Position numbers and translations under genes: made by a program
The notes under the pieces: generated by a model
The model's database searches: none
Told to the model about the DNA's origin: nothing
The model's input: only the letters and a program-made list of their open reading frames with translations
DNA from: Caenorhabditis remanei
Lineage: Eukaryota; Nematoda; Chromadorea; Rhabditida; Rhabditidae
Assembly (NCBI RefSeq): GCF_010183535.1
Contig: NC_071330.1
Coordinates: 5,003,717-5,067,716 of the forward strand
Length of the DNA stretch: 64,000 bases
Direction: 5' to 3'
Shown here: piece by piece, positions 34,201 to 43,827 of the stretch
How positions within the stretch are numbered: the first letter of the stretch is position 1
Layout of the letters: every line of letters starts with the position of its first letter

Positions 34201-35485
34201 GTAGAGAGGAGACGGAAAACTGGAATTAATATATTGCTCATCAAGAGCTTTTAGAATGTCTAGGCTGGGTCTCACCACGAAAACTACAGTAATCCGGAAA
34301 AAATGGATTACTGTAGTTTTCGTGGTGGGACCCTATTTGCTTCAAACCTAGTCATGATTATACTTTTCTGAAAGCTCTCAGCGAGCTGAATTCAAAAAAA
34401 ACTAGAAAATCTGGGATAATTTCTCAAAAAACCAAAAATTTACCTCAAGAGTTTGATCATCGAATTTGATTTTTGAATTGCCGCGTGAGAGCCGATAAGT
34501 GAAGCCTTTCTCCGCTTCCAAACGGCCGATAACAGTGTTGATTGGTGCATCTGGAATGTGTTTGTGTGTAATGACTAATTTTGTACATTTCGAGAGTTTT
34601 TTTTTCGGGATTTTTTTCTCTAAAAACAAAAAATCTTGCAATTTTGCGTGTTTTTTAGACTTTTAAAGTTTCTGTCTGTGTGTCCAAATGTCCAGATGCC
34701 CAAGGGGTTCTAGGTCAGCTAGCTAGGGGATTCCTGTCAACTTTACGTTTTTCCAGATGTCTGTCTGTGTGTCCAAAAATTCAGATGTCCTCAAAAATGT
34801 GGCAAATCTACGATCCTACTATTTCCTGGTCCTGCTATATCTCTGTTTGTCTGTTTGTCCGGATGTCCAGTTTGATTTTTTTCGTCATAGCTCACAAACT
34901 TATATGGCTTTCAGAAAAAACTATGATTTTTCTCGATTAAAAAAAAAAAGTATAAACTTTTCTACGATTTTCAAGCAAATTTTATGATTTTTCAAACAGT
35001 TTTTGTGTCTCCTAGTCATTTTTCAAATGAAAAATCGGCACTATACTTAATTTTTGAGTCAAAATCATTGAAATGTCTGAGTTTTTCCATTTTTTTGAGA
35101 TTAGAGCACATCTTGGATCTAGTCGCTGTGATCTCTGTCTGTCTGTCTGTCCCTCCATATGTCCGGATGTCGCCCTTCTTGACTTTCTCCATCTATTTAT
35201 TCACTCATCTTTTATTCTTATTTTCATGTTTCTTTTCACACCTCATCGACCGCCAATTTTCGAAAAATGTCTCTCTCTCCTTCACCTAATTACCTACTCT
35301 CCTATTTCTTTTTATTTCTCTTGTATGTCTATATATAACTGGTCATACAAAAAAAGTGGAGAAAAAGTGAAAAATGTACCTTCAGAAACCGCAAATTTGA
35401 TCGTCTCTTCAGAGAATTGCCAAGAGAATTTCAGAAGTAGTGAGAAAACAAGTAGTGTTGGAAGAGGAGATATTCGTATTGTCAT
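13247..35485 (-). CDS. cdh-3: Fat-like protocadherin, cdh-3 orthologue (3324 aa, complete)
   Basis: Nineteen coding exons join without a frame error: 35485-35380, 34550-34444, 34219-33813, 32067-31842, 31699-31563, 30848-30382, 30056-29687, 28844-27896, 26921-26752, 26696-26168, 24493-24121, 23138-21915, 21158-19642, 19518-19381, 18817-17847, 17775-17604, 16884-15538, 14587-13940, 13363-13247. Residues 1-24 are a signal peptide. Many cadherin repeats follow; ten retain DxNDNxP-type calcium linkers (DVNDNPPRF near 106, DTNDNPPDF near 218, DVNDNAPEF near 720, DENDESPRF, DVNDNVPVF). After them come a cysteine-rich/EGF-like module (about 2968-3004), a laminin G domain (about 3010-3170), one transmembrane helix (about 3205-3227) and a 97-residue cytoplasmic tail ending GHINMAYL. 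Length and domain order match C. elegans CDH-3 (3343 aa), an adhesion protein of epithelial, seam and anchor cells; the symbol rests on that match. The acceptor TTTTCAG at 35501-35507 leaves a 15-base 5' UTR. AATAAA lies at 13130-13135. Confidence 0.88.
13420..13935. repeat. TGTCTG...CCGGATGTCC minisatellite in the last cadherin intron
   Basis: Irregular units of TGTCTGTCTGTNTGTC followed by CCGGATGTCC recur every 50-130 bases between the last two exons, separated by unique AT-rich DNA. They create spurious CLSVCPDV-type frames. The same motif fills other introns of this gene at 15.2-15.4, 21.2-21.9, 26.7, 29.4-29.7, 31.0-31.3, 34.67-34.87 and 35.1 kb, and the 5' flank at 35.6-35.8 kb. Confidence 0.8.
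14650..14790. repeat. MITE-like element, GCGCTC...GAGCGC family (copy 2)
   Basis: AAAACTGCGCTCCACCGAAA at about 14670 and TTTCGGTAGAGCGCGGTT at about 14750 form the inverted ends. It lies in the intron between the LamG-encoding exons of the cadherin gene. Confidence 0.7.
15190..15420. repeat. TGTCTG...CCGGATGTCC minisatellite
   Basis: A second intronic block of the same family: several TGTCTGTCTGTGTGTC stretches and CCGGATGTCC words within 230 bases, in the same cadherin intron as the 14.65-kb MITE. Confidence 0.75.
16890..17600. repeat. GGCCTAGAAACC / ACTAGTCCC interspersed unit repeats in an intron
   Basis: About eight copies of a composite word (GGCCTAGAAA, a short gap with AAATT/GGAAAA, then ACTAGTCCC) occur in both orientations, 70-150 bases apart, across the whole intron between two cadherin exons. 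Between the words the sequence is unique and A/T-rich. Confidence 0.8.
18933..19262. repeat. Fold-back element, TTGTAGTTGAAAACTTTTTGATAGC family
   Basis: The left end TTTTTGTAGTTGAAAACTTTTTG is matched in reverse complement at 19225-19255 (CAAAAAGTTGTTAACTAC). The middle has GAGAGAGCACAGAGAAGC-like purine/pyrimidine blocks. Intronic in the cadherin gene; relatives at 24.5-26.2 kb and 27.0-27.8 kb. Confidence 0.75.
21190..21890. repeat. TGTCTG...CCGGATGTCC minisatellite
   Basis: Fills most of the intron between the two largest cadherin exons: ten or more TGTCTG/TGTGTC stretches and repeated CCGGATGTCC words, with unique spacers that include phenylalanine-coding T-runs. No coding signal. Confidence 0.75.
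23185..23595. repeat. TACAGTACC MITE-like element (copy 1)
   Basis: Starts TACAGTACCACTCAAAAGG and ends GCGGTGCTGTA; the arms carry AAAGTGTATTTCGATGTCAC and inner TTGTAGTTGACGA/GTTGTCAACTAC segments. It sits in the cadherin intron at 23.1-24.1 kb. Confidence 0.75.
23895..24050. repeat. TACAGTACC MITE-like element, 3' half only
   Basis: Only the right arm is present: CATGGTAGTGTCCCTAC, then ACACCGAAATACACTGTCAA, ending GAGCGGTACTGTA. It lies about 300 bases from the complete copy in the same intron. Confidence 0.7.
24800..26050 (-). mobile_element. Mariner-family DNA transposon (1251 bp)
   Basis: The ends are perfect inverted repeats over at least 28 bp, beginning TTAGGTTGTCCCATAAG, and the element is flanked by TA on each side (24798-24799 and 26051-26052), the canonical mariner target duplication. 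It carries a full-length transposase frame. The unoccupied target can be read in the partner repeat near 27080, where AAAAGCTAGAAAAAAG has a single TA. It lies within a cadherin intron, antisense to nothing and in the same orientation as the host gene. Confidence 0.95.
24860..25900 (-). CDS. Mariner transposase (346 aa, uninterrupted)
   Basis: The start at 25900 gives 346 residues, the usual mariner length; an upstream ATG would add 16. Residues 14-70 form the N-terminal helix-turn-helix region (TISRWVHRFKNNDFSLAEK, then RFGRPVEFD). The catalytic domain has D159 in TSDEKW, then the second acidic position in HENAKPH, where residue 248 is Glu instead of the Asp seen in HDNARPH of most mariners, and D283 in LSDYHLF. 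The spacing from 248 to 283 is the DD34D spacing. YSPDLELSDYHLF also differs from the common YSPDLAPSDYHLF. There are no stops or frameshifts. The enzyme would act in trans on the 28-bp ends; the Asp-to-Glu change makes activity doubtful. Confidence 0.92.
   Translation of the reverse strand: MNAAPIFVPGRLHIRHVILFLFLSKSKITEIEERMVEVYKDNAPQRQTISRWVHRFKNNDFSLAEKARFGRPVEFDIDKLREVVESDPFQSIRELATVMGSTHSAVEIGLGALGKVQKMERWIPHKLSNFDLENRVGMSLQILTLHPKFNCLDHLVTSDEKWVLYENHHRRAQWVDADKQPEGVVKQKLHPKKILLSVWWSVHGVLYWELLPEGKTITADYYSSQLQKVKSKLKTSPLHGHRVHYLHENAKPHTAKTTKSLLATFHWTVLAHPPYSPDLELSDYHLFSDMHRSLKGQDFKTKSEVEKWLKKYFDSKQPEFWRKGIESLPTKWQTIVDKGGHYVWFL
26990..27310. repeat. Intact partner arm of the mariner-interrupted repeat
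   Basis: Inverted partner of 24530-26170, carrying the empty mariner site. It also includes GAAGAGGGAGGGCACAGAGAAGCGAGACG, the counterpart of the purine/pyrimidine block near 24690-24740 in the other arm. Confidence 0.85.
27302..27835. repeat. Fold-back element(s), TTGTAGTTGACAACTTTTTGATA family
   Basis: TTTTTGTAGTTGACAACTTT at 27304 is inverted as AAAGTTATCAACTACAAAAA at 27619. Repeated AGAGAAGC/GCTTCTCTGC blocks lie between. A diverged second unit follows to 27835. All of it is intronic in the cadherin gene. Confidence 0.7.
29330..29690. repeat. TGTCTG...CCGGATGTCC minisatellite, inverted orientation
   Basis: The motif appears as GGACATCCGGAC and GACACACAGACAGAC on the plus strand, opposite to the blocks at 13-21 kb. 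The T-rich DNA just upstream (28.85-29.33 kb) has no gene. Confidence 0.7.
30145..30325. repeat. MITE-like element with ACAGTAATCC core palindrome (copy 1)
   Basis: AAACTACAGTAACCC, a short centre with AAAAATGG, then ATTACTGTAGTTTTCGTGG form a hairpin. Outside it AAGTATAATCACACCTAGG and its inverted ATGATTATACTTTTC form the outer arms. A close copy is at 34.25-34.40 kb. Confidence 0.75.
30893..30965 (-). pseudogene. tRNA-like degenerate sequence in a cadherin intron
   Basis: Read on the minus strand: GGGTAGCGCAGTGGCTAA fits a pol III A box (TAGCGCAGTGG), and GGTTTGATTC 30 bases on fits a B box. The acceptor stem does not pair well and the anticodon arm is unclear, so this is a tRNA-derived relic or short SINE-like unit, not a working tRNA. 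Confidence 0.4.
31040..31330. repeat. TGTCTG minisatellite with GCGTC(C)AAAG(A/G)(T/C)GC sub-repeat
   Basis: Three TGTCTGT..TTGTCCA(C/G)AT words alternate with CGTCAAAG(G)TGCACCAG-type words (30990, 31087, 31250, 31365). No coding signal. Confidence 0.55.
31465..31535 (+). pseudogene. tRNA-like degenerate sequence
   Basis: CCCTGGTTCGATTCTTAAG contains a perfect B box (GGTTCGATTC). The upstream GCAGTAAATCAGATGGTAATGA is a poor A box and the ends do not pair. It lies in the intron before the exon at 31563-31699. Confidence 0.3.
32130..32569. repeat. TACAGTACC MITE-like element (copy 3)
   Basis: Starts TACAGTACCTGCC and ends GCACTGTACTGTA. The arms hold CCAACTTTGAGAGTGTGTC and TTGTAGTTGGCAACTTTTTT / AAAAAAGTTGTCAACTAC. 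It begins 60 bases into a 1.75-kb cadherin intron. The rest of that intron (32.6-33.5 kb) has no gene, only diverged 'aaaagtttttaactaa' repeat fragments. Confidence 0.8.
33570..33705. repeat. MITE-like element, GCGCTC...GAGCGC family (copy 3)
   Basis: AAAACTGCGCTCCACTGAAA and ATTTCGGTAGAGCGCGGTT are the inverted ends; closest in sequence to the copy at 14.65 kb. Confidence 0.7.
34255..34395. repeat. MITE-like element with ACAGTAATCC core palindrome (copy 2)
   Basis: GGGTCTCACCACGAAAACTA, AATCC, a short A-rich centre, GGATTACTGTAG and TTTTCGTGGTGGGACCC make a near-perfect palindrome, followed by CATGATTATACTTTTCTGAA as in copy 1. Confidence 0.85.
34670..34875. repeat. TGTCTG...CCGGATGTCC minisatellite
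   Basis: Four blocks of the motif lie in the first cadherin intron, which also has a fifth near 35125-35175. The rest of the intron (34.9-35.37 kb) holds nothing recognisable. Confidence 0.7.
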
Positions 35486-35507
35486 CTAGTGGGCATTGAT
35501 CTGAAAA
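35486..35507 (-). promoter_or_regulatory. 5' UTR and splice acceptor deciding the cadherin start
   Basis: TTTTCAG (35501-35507 on the minus strand) is followed by a 15-base leader ending CACTAG directly before the ATG at 35485. This could be a spliced-leader acceptor or the 3' splice site of an upstream non-coding exon. The in-frame stop TAG just before the ATG fixes the start. Confidence 0.6.
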
Positions 35508-38500
35508 TTATGAGATTTTGGTGAAAAATTTGGAAAAAAACGAAGAATTTTGAGAAGAAACGGGAGGAAAAAGACACAAAAATCAGGGAGAATAGAAAAA
35601 TGGATGTCTGTCGGTGTGTCCGGATGTCCGAATGTCAAAAAATGCAGACGTGTGTCTGTCTGTGTGTCTGCTTTAACGGATGTCCTCCGGTGTTTTGAAA
35701 ATGCAGATATCTGTCCGCATGTTCGGTTGTGTATCTGTGTGTCCAGATGTCCGTCTGCCTGTCTATCGGTATGTCCGGATGTCCGGATGTCCAAAATACT
35801 GACTACCGAGCAAGAGTACAAAAATGAAGGAAAAATCAAAACTTTGGCTTTTAATTTTTTTTATCGCTTACGCCAGCTACAGTAATCTCATATTGTACCT
35901 ACAGTACCTCTAAAGAACCTACAGTATGCAAAAATTACAAAATCATCAAAAAAAAACAAAAAAAAACAATTTTGAAAGTATCGGAGCAAAAATGGAACGA
36001 TTTCTAGAGTCATTGGCCTAGCTACAGTATCTGCTACAGTACTCCTGTAACTACAACATCTTTAAAGCTAGAGTAACTCAAAAAACCTACAGTAAGACAG
36101 AGCAGTTTGGATTTGAGATTTGAAAAATCTCAAAATAATGCGAAGAAGTGAAGAAAATCGTCTATTTCAGAACTTTCCTAGAATCTACAGTATAATCGTT
36201 AGATACAGTAATCCTATAGTACTCCAAAATCTACAGTAACCCTTTCATCTGAACTACAATATCCCAGTACCTACAGTCTACCCACCGTATTCCTTAAATC
36301 TACAGTACCCATCTTCCCTAAGAATCAAAAAAGGTTTCTTTCAAAAACCAACAAGACAATACCTATTCAAATCGAAATAAAAAGAAAGCGAGCCTTTTTT
36401 CAAAGAATCCTTCGAAATAAGGATACAGCAGAGAAAGAAGGCGACGAAATGAGGTGAAACGGCGGGGAAAAGAGGAGGAGGATAGGATTGCATAATTTCG
36501 GAATCGTCGTCTCTTCTGTGACGGAGGAAAAGAAGTGTTTGTTCGGGAAAACGATGAGGAGGAAGGAGGAGAGAAGGGAATTAGAGATGGTATCATGGTT
36601 ATTAAGTGGAACATGGACGAAGAAGAAGATGTATAGAGGGGGAGGGATGATGACCCGATGATGATTTGAAATATTTAAAGTTGGAGAATATTTTCATTAA
36701 ATGAAAGTGTTAGATCCGGTAGCAGAGATTGACCTATTGCATAGTATTCGTCGATTTGGAAATTAGAGGAATGTACTATGTCTGAATTTCGTAGGGGCCT
36801 TTTATTTTTCGTCGATTAACATTACGCACGTTTTTTAAAAAATTGTCAGTGAAGCGAAATTACACTGACCAAAATCAAAATTGTCAGTGTAACTTTACAA
36901 TGACCAAAACATTTTTTTAGGGGCTGTTCAAATTCATTTTGTTCTTTTATTGGTTGAAAACTGCAAAAGAAGGGAGATCATAACGTATCAATACGGTGTT
37001 TTACTTTACTATCCTAAAATTATGTTGAATGTCAAAAAAAATCTTTGTATTTGTCAACTTCTTGAGAGCAGTTTTAGTTTTCGAGATGTGCGTTTTTAAT
37101 TTTTGACAAAATTTATGAAACGAGTCTTCAAAATCTCGGAACCGAACTGATGTCAACAAAATTAACAAAATTTTAAACACAATTGTTTGTGGGGACTTCC
37201 CCTAAAAACTTATAGCCAATGAGAGTTGGATCGAATCAAAAAAACTTGTTTTTGGTAAAGTTTAAATATGTCAAAATTCGTTAGTTTCCACTTGTAATAA
37301 TACAATTGGAAATTTCAGATTTTGAAACCCATATCTGGCTGTTGATTCCACCAGTAATCAACCCTCCTCCTTTCCTCTCAACACTATCTTAACACAATTC
37401 ATCACAACCCCCTGTCATCGAACATGAATACTCGAGAGCAAACATATTCAAACATATAATACCATCCACAAATCATCCTCCGATAGGTGTCTTTCCAAAT
37501 AAACAAAAGGTGCCAGCCGACTGGAGGACCAAAAGGAAATGAAGGGGGAGAAGACAACGCATGGCTATTCATTAGAAACAAATAAAAAATGTACATATGA
37601 GGAGGGGAATGATGAAAGGAAAGTGATTCATGAGATTGAGGAGGAAGGTAAAAATTAGAAAAAAAAGTTATATCAGAAGATCTAGACCACTTTTATTACG
37701 TATCGGAACTGTAAATAAGAGTTTCAAATACCGTATTCAATAATTAGTCAATTTGAAATGTTCTGTATTTTTGAAATTGGTCCAGGTAAATTTGGAGAAA
37801 AAATATTACTTAACGTTTTGTGGCGGCCCCGCGACCCTGGGGTTATTTGGGTTGCTGTATTCACTTTTAAACAGACGATCCGGATTATATTTTTACTTAG
37901 AAATAGATAAGACACGTCGAAAAAAGAAAAATCTTAAAAATAGTCAGTATTTTAAAAACAGACTCGTCAAAAATCAGGCCGCATTCAAAAAAACTGGGTT
38001 TTTAACAAAAACGTTTGTAATTTTTTCGAAAATTTCAGAGTAAACGTGCTTAAATTGTTATACATACCCACTTTTTGATTGAAAGTCAAAGACTTGATTT
38101 TTCAAAAACTATTTAAAAAAAAGTCAAACATTTGAATTTCGTGAAATTCCCTGACTAGAAAAAATTCTCTTGACGGTTATGAGGTATAAATTAAGAAAAA
38201 ATGATGAAACATGACTGTTTTTGACTGTTTTTCGGTTGAAAATTGTTTAAAATTGAGTATTTTAAGACTGAAAATGTGATTTTTCAAACGGAAAACTGGA
38301 TGAAATGCAAAATTTGTGATTTCGGAGCAAATTTTTGCTGGCAATGATGAAAACTCACGTTTCTCGGGCTAAAATTAAATTAAATCGAAGCGAAAATGGT
38401 CTGAAAGAGTGAAAATTGAGTTTGGGAGTTTTGGAAATTTTCTCGATTTTTTTTTGGTAAAAATGGAAAAATTCATTAAAACAATAAAAAACGCTTCAAT

Positions 38501-38519
38501 ACATTTCAGCATCATTATT

Positions 38520-38645
38520 ATCAGGGCATACTTCTTACAACCGCGCTCTACCAAAACCAAGGAAAATAGTGTACGAAATTGAGAGACACAGAGAAAAAGA
38601 GACATTTTTCAAGGGCATTTCGGTGGAGCGCAGTTGTAAAAACTC
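38520..38645. repeat. MITE-like element, GCGCTC...GAGCGC family (copy 4)
   Basis: CTTACAACCGCGCTCTACC and TTTCGGTGGAGCGCAGTTG are the inverted ends; orientation is opposite to the 14.65- and 33.57-kb copies. Confidence 0.7.
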
Positions 38646-39179
38646 TATCAAGCGAATAGACGATTCCAGAAAAGTTTTTCAAATTGCCAAAAACCTTAAA
38701 ACCTATGGAAATTTCTAGAAATCCTAGAGATACCCAAAAGCCTAAAACCCGTCCCCTAGCAATAGCCGCATGTATATACATAAGCTTTCACCATACAAAC
38801 AAACAAATGAAATGAATGAATCAAATGAAAAAGTATATGACAGGTAAAACCAGAAGAAGGAATCTATTGGATTAGGTTGGGGAGAGGGACAGAGATTGGC
38901 GGAAAGAAGAAGAACCAATACAAATTAGCATATCAAAAGGACATATTGGATTGGAGAGGAAACGAGGGATTGAGAGGGAAGGACCTGTAGAGGTGTGAAC
39001 TACACTCGAAGAGAGAGGAAAGAGACCGCCCATTCTCTCTTCCGCCATCGGAAAGACAATTGGCACTGTCGAAGGGAGTTGTGTGAAGGACAACAATCTC
39101 GAATTAGATATATGAATGGGGGTGAAGGGGTTTGGATTTGAAAATGGAACGGACTGGGAGGGAGTGAGAAAGTTAGGCC

Positions 39180-41310
39180 AGCGAGATGGCCTAGAATCCC
39201 AAAAATTGGTTTGAAACCCGAATTGTAAAAAATTAGACCCTCTTAGAAATACCAAGAAATACTTTGCTGACGCGGGTATTTCGGTTTTCGGGTTTTCGCA
39301 TGATAGAAGCACGAAATGGGAACGAGGGACTAGAATATGATGGGAAAGTTAGGCCAGCGGGCTTGATGTCATAGAATCCTTAATCCTTTACTTTTTTTGA
39401 AATTTTTTTTTTTTTTATTAAAATTTTATTTTTGAAATTCTGACTGGAAAACAATGAAATTAGCGAATTAAAAAAAATTTTTTGGTCGAAAACTATTCTT
39501 TTTTCAAAAACATTTCAAAGAAATTTTTGGTTGATGGCCTAAAACCCCGAATTGTGAAAAGTTAGTCCCTTTAAAAAATCAAAAATACTTTTCTCACGTC
39601 GGTATTCCGGTATTCGGGGGTTCTCGATTGGTGATGGCCAAGAAACCCAAAAATTGGAAAATTAGTCCCCAAAATTCTTGTTTTTTTTGAAAATCGAAGT
39701 TTGGTGCCCTAGAAAACCAAAAACGGAAAACTAGTCCCTCAGCGAAAATTGTGAATTTTTACTTAAAAATAAGGTTAGTTTCCACCTATAAAATAGAAAA
39801 GCCACAAAAAATTTTAATTCTTGGTGAATGGTCTAGGAAGCCAAATTTTGTGAAACTAGTCCCTCCCCTTTTCCATCCGGAAAAAAAATCATATTTAAGC
39901 ATGAAAAATCAAATTATACTACAATAACCGTCGAAATTTTATAAAATGTGACAAAATTGATTCGATGGCCTAGAAACCCAAATTTTGTAAAAACTAGTCC
40001 CTGGTCCCTAATCAGCAACATTCAATTTGGTGGTCTAGAAACTGAATATACAGAAATCTAGTCCGCTAAAATTCAGAAAATCAGCAATTTGTGGTTTGGT
40101 GGCCAGGAAAACCAAACCTTTAGGAATTAGTCCTTATCGAAATAACTTTCTGTTGATGGATCTAGAAATCCAAAACTAGTCCTCTACATTCTAAAAATTG
40201 ACAACAGGATGACCATAATGGCTGAGAAACCCAAACTTTCAAAGCCTAGTAACAAAATTTCTATAGAGCGCATTTGCCAGAATTCAGCCTTGCTAATATA
40301 AAAATATATACCGTTTCTTCAGTCAACCACCTCATTAAGATGCATGTTCAACATATACATTCTCAGGTGTCAATTTCTGTCTCTAGAAGGTCGAATCCGG
40401 CTAAAAAGAGGCTGTATTGGTGGATAAGTGTCGGGTTGGGCGAACCTGTCAGTCACTACTACCTCCACTTGTTTCTGTTTATTAGTAGGTACATGTATAT
40501 GACACCCCGTATTGTCACTATTCTCACTTCCGATATATACGCTCATTTACACCGGGAAGGGAACACTTCAATTCGAGTGGAGAGAGGGGGGGGGGGGAAA
40601 GGTTGGTAATTAGTGGAGGGGAGGTCTCGAAGGAAAGCCAAATTAGAGGGGGAACATATTGGTTACCGGGAATGAATTGGTTTAGCATAGTGGGAATGGT
40701 TCAGTGTAGTGGGGGGACTAGCTTCCCAAATTTTGGGTTACTAGGCCACACAGGGTAAACTGGAGTGCTGAGTGCGCTCTACTGATAAATGCCGTCATTA
40801 GGATTATGGTATTGGGTTATTACCTTACAAAATTTATGAAATATCTTTTGAAAATCTTTTGCCGGTGTCTTATTCAGATTCCACAAAAAACCGATTTGGA
40901 CTGAAAGCATGCTCTAAATCCATATGTAATGGCCTAAATCGCAAAAAATTGAATTTTCGATACATGGCCTAGGAAACCAAATTTTGAAGAACTAGTCCAT
41001 GCAATGCTTCTATTCAAAATAGTCGTGTGAAAAAACAATTTACAGCCGAAATAGCATCAATTGTGATGAATTTGACTTGGTGGCCTAGAAACCCAATATT
41101 TGGGAAACCTGTCCCTGTCATATATTTGTCAGAAAATGACTATTATTGTATGAAAAATCAAATTAGACTACCAAAAACTTCGAAATGATTTAAAATCTGT
41201 CAAATTTGATTCGGTGGCCGAGAAACCCAAATTTTGTAAAAACTAAAAAACAGCAATTTGTGGTTCGATGGACTAAGAAATCCAAAACTTTACGAACTAG
41301 TCCCTCCTAA
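39180..41310. repeat. GGCCTAGAAACC / ACTAGTCCC unit repeats, long tract
   Basis: More than a dozen copies of TGGCCTAGAAACCCAAATTT...GAAAACTAGTCCC occur 80-150 bases apart, nearly all in the same orientation, with unique A/T-rich spacers. The GGTGGCC or GATGGCC lead-in is conserved. A few copies are degenerate (GGTGGCCGAGAAACCC). Confidence 0.8.
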
Positions 41311-41770
41311 AATAACTTTCAGATAGTGACCCTGGAAAAATGGTTTTCTCAAAGTTTCCGACACAACTTTTTTCAGTGTCGATAGGGCGCAGTTGCAAAA
41401 AGTTTGCTGTGCTATAGTAAAAATCTACATAATTTCAAAAGAAAAAAAAGAAATGAAAAATTAGGCGTCAAATCAAAATTAGAAACCGAGAAACAATGAA
41501 AAACGCAAAAGAAGCCGCAACGAAAAAGGGTTTCCCTTCCCACTGCTAGCATCTGTTACCCCATATACCTCCAATTACTGACCTCTTTTGCTTTCTTCCT
41601 TCCTCCTAGCCTACCGGAGGGAGTAAAAACAATAATTGCTCTCTCTCTCTCTATCCCGACAACAACATATGGGTGGTTGCTACCCCGGGCGGCACGGTGC
41701 CCTGGGAGAGAGCTCATAATTGGTTAATTGGTGGTAGCAGGGTGTCCGTAGCGCTTGTCCGGTAGCCTGG

Positions 41771-42212
41771 TACCGTGCAGTAAGATATACAATTTAGCCT
41801 TGTTTAGCTGAAAATGGTCAACTTTGAGAGGGTGTTACGGTATTACTGATTGTTTTTACAAAGTAAATAATGTATGAGCCATATAGAACAAAGCTAGAGC
41901 TCCGGTTTTGTAATTGACAAATTTTTTGTACGGACACTCCCTAGAGAGTTATGGTCATTTTAAGGGGACAACTCAAAAATCACTCTATTTTGCACTGAAA
42001 TTGGTCTATTTGAAGGGGAAATTACTTTGTCGATATGTAACTCTCTAGGAAGGGTCCGTACAAAAAAGTTGTCAACTACAAACATGAAGCTCTATATTTA
42101 ATCTGTATAGCTCATTAAAAATTTATTTGATGGGACAATCAGTGATACCGTAACACCCTCTTGGACAATTTCAACTGAAAACGGCGATAGTTTGTATCTT
42201 TTTGCACAGTAC
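41771..42212. repeat. TACAGTACC MITE-like element (copy 4)
   Basis: Starts TACCGTGCAGTAAGATA and ends TTTTTGCACAGTAC. The arms share TCAACTTTGAGAGGGTGTTAC / GTAACACCCTC and GTTGTCAACTAC. Confidence 0.75.
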
Positions 42213-42779
42213 TACTGCATCTACCTGAAGCCTAATAGCTTATGTTCTCCAAACGCACTATCATAAATATTTTCGACCAGCCTACCACTTCCCCCTATAA
42301 CCTACACAAATATGGTTACCGGAGACAAGCGCGCGTCCTTGATTGGCTATTAGGGCATATTCCAAACAGAGGGTCCCCCCTCTCTCTTCTGGATACGCGC
42401 GAACGAACACACAAAAGACAGGTGGGGGGTCCGAAATGGATTGTGGACAACGACCTCGAGAGAAGACTCTCTAATTGTTTCACAACTTTTTTTTTGCTTC
42501 GGTCGGGAAGTGATCGAATGGAACGACAGGCGGTCCGTTTTGTCTTTTCTCTTAGAGAGGAGGTGACAATACGTATTGGAATAGAAAGAGGAGAAGGAAG
42601 AAGGAGATTGTCTCGGAAAAAGTTATGGCAAGATGAGAGGGGTGAGGTCAGCATTCAGAATCCAAAATTTCAAGATTCGTGATGTTACAGTATATCCGGA
42701 CAAAAAATAAACATGGACTAGGAGAAAGTTAGGTAATTCGGAGCATACTGAAAAAATAACCTTTACATAATGGTATTCA

Positions 42780-43650
42780 AGTAGCTGACCTAGAAAACCA
42801 AATTCTGGAAAACTAGTCCCTGACCTAAAAAACAACAAAAAGTTATATTCTCTACAAAAACACTTTAAAAACTGACTTTCGACTCCTAATCGAATTTTTC
42901 GTGAAATTCTAAGCAGTTTTAAGCAGTTTAGCGGTAATTGCCTAGGAATCCAAATTCTGGAAAACCTAAAAGAAACAACAAAAAGGGATTTTTCTTCCCA
43001 AAAACCCTGTATTTGACTCAAAAACTAACTTAACCTGTTAAAAATCAAAGTTTTAGCAGTTGTTCGGTGATGGCCTAGGAATCCAATTTTTGGAAAACTA
43101 GTCCCTCCACCAGAAAACACTGAAAGATTTGGAAAATTTTTGGGAAATTTTGAGCAGTTTTGCAGTTATGACCTAGGAATCCAAATTCTGGAAAACTAGT
43201 CCCTGACCTAAAGAAAAACCACAAAAAATTAAATTTCTCACTCAAAACACTAAATTTTGACTGAAAATTCAGTTGTTTTTTTTGCTGGAATGCAGAATTT
43301 GAACAGTGTTTTAGAAATTTTAGACTATGAAACTAGTCCCTTATCAAAAATGGAAAAAATTCATGTTTTTCACGAAAAACTAAATTTCGAAATCTTGGTA
43401 TTTTAGGCCGCCTAACAATGCAAAAACAGAAGAAAACAACTCAGAGACAAGCTTTCCAAAACTTGGGTTTCTAGGTCATGCCGCGACATACAGCAAAATT
43501 TACAGTGCCCGAATACACTGACAATTTACACTGACAAAATACAGTGACATAAATCTTTAAACTATTTTCGGAATTGTCTGAAACAAAATTGAATCTAAAT
43601 TACAAGGAAAATATTAATAAGCAAAAAAATGAACCTCGGATTTCTAGGCC
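42780..43650. repeat. GGCCTAGGAATCC / ACTAGTCCC unit repeats, tandem-like tract
   Basis: Copies at about 42785, 42940, 43070, 43170 and 43440 read (G/A)CCTAGGAATCCAAATTCTG then GAAAACTAGTCCCTGACC. Spacing of 100-170 bases and shared flanking words (AGCAGTTT, TTGACT) suggest tandem amplification of a larger unit. Confidence 0.75.
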
Positions 43651-43827
43651 ATCATTTTGTAGCTAACTGAGCCAACGGTATCCTCCTTATATACACAGAA
43701 GAACACACATCAAGAAAGCCATCCATTATACATGACACGTAAACATTCCCATTTTTTGTGCCTCCTCCCCCCCCTTTCCGTTTTCCTTTCCGTTGGTTGT
43801 GTGTCAATTCGGAAGACATGGGGGGAT

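Noticed and set aside
38872..39312. 146-residue minus-strand open frame
   Set aside because: Low-complexity Ser/Pro/Phe composition in GA-rich DNA and runs into the GGCCTAG repeat tract.
42242..42682. 146-residue plus-strand open frame upstream of the cadherin gene
   Set aside because: No recognisable motif, overlaps an equally long antisense frame, and has no convincing splice or poly(A) context.
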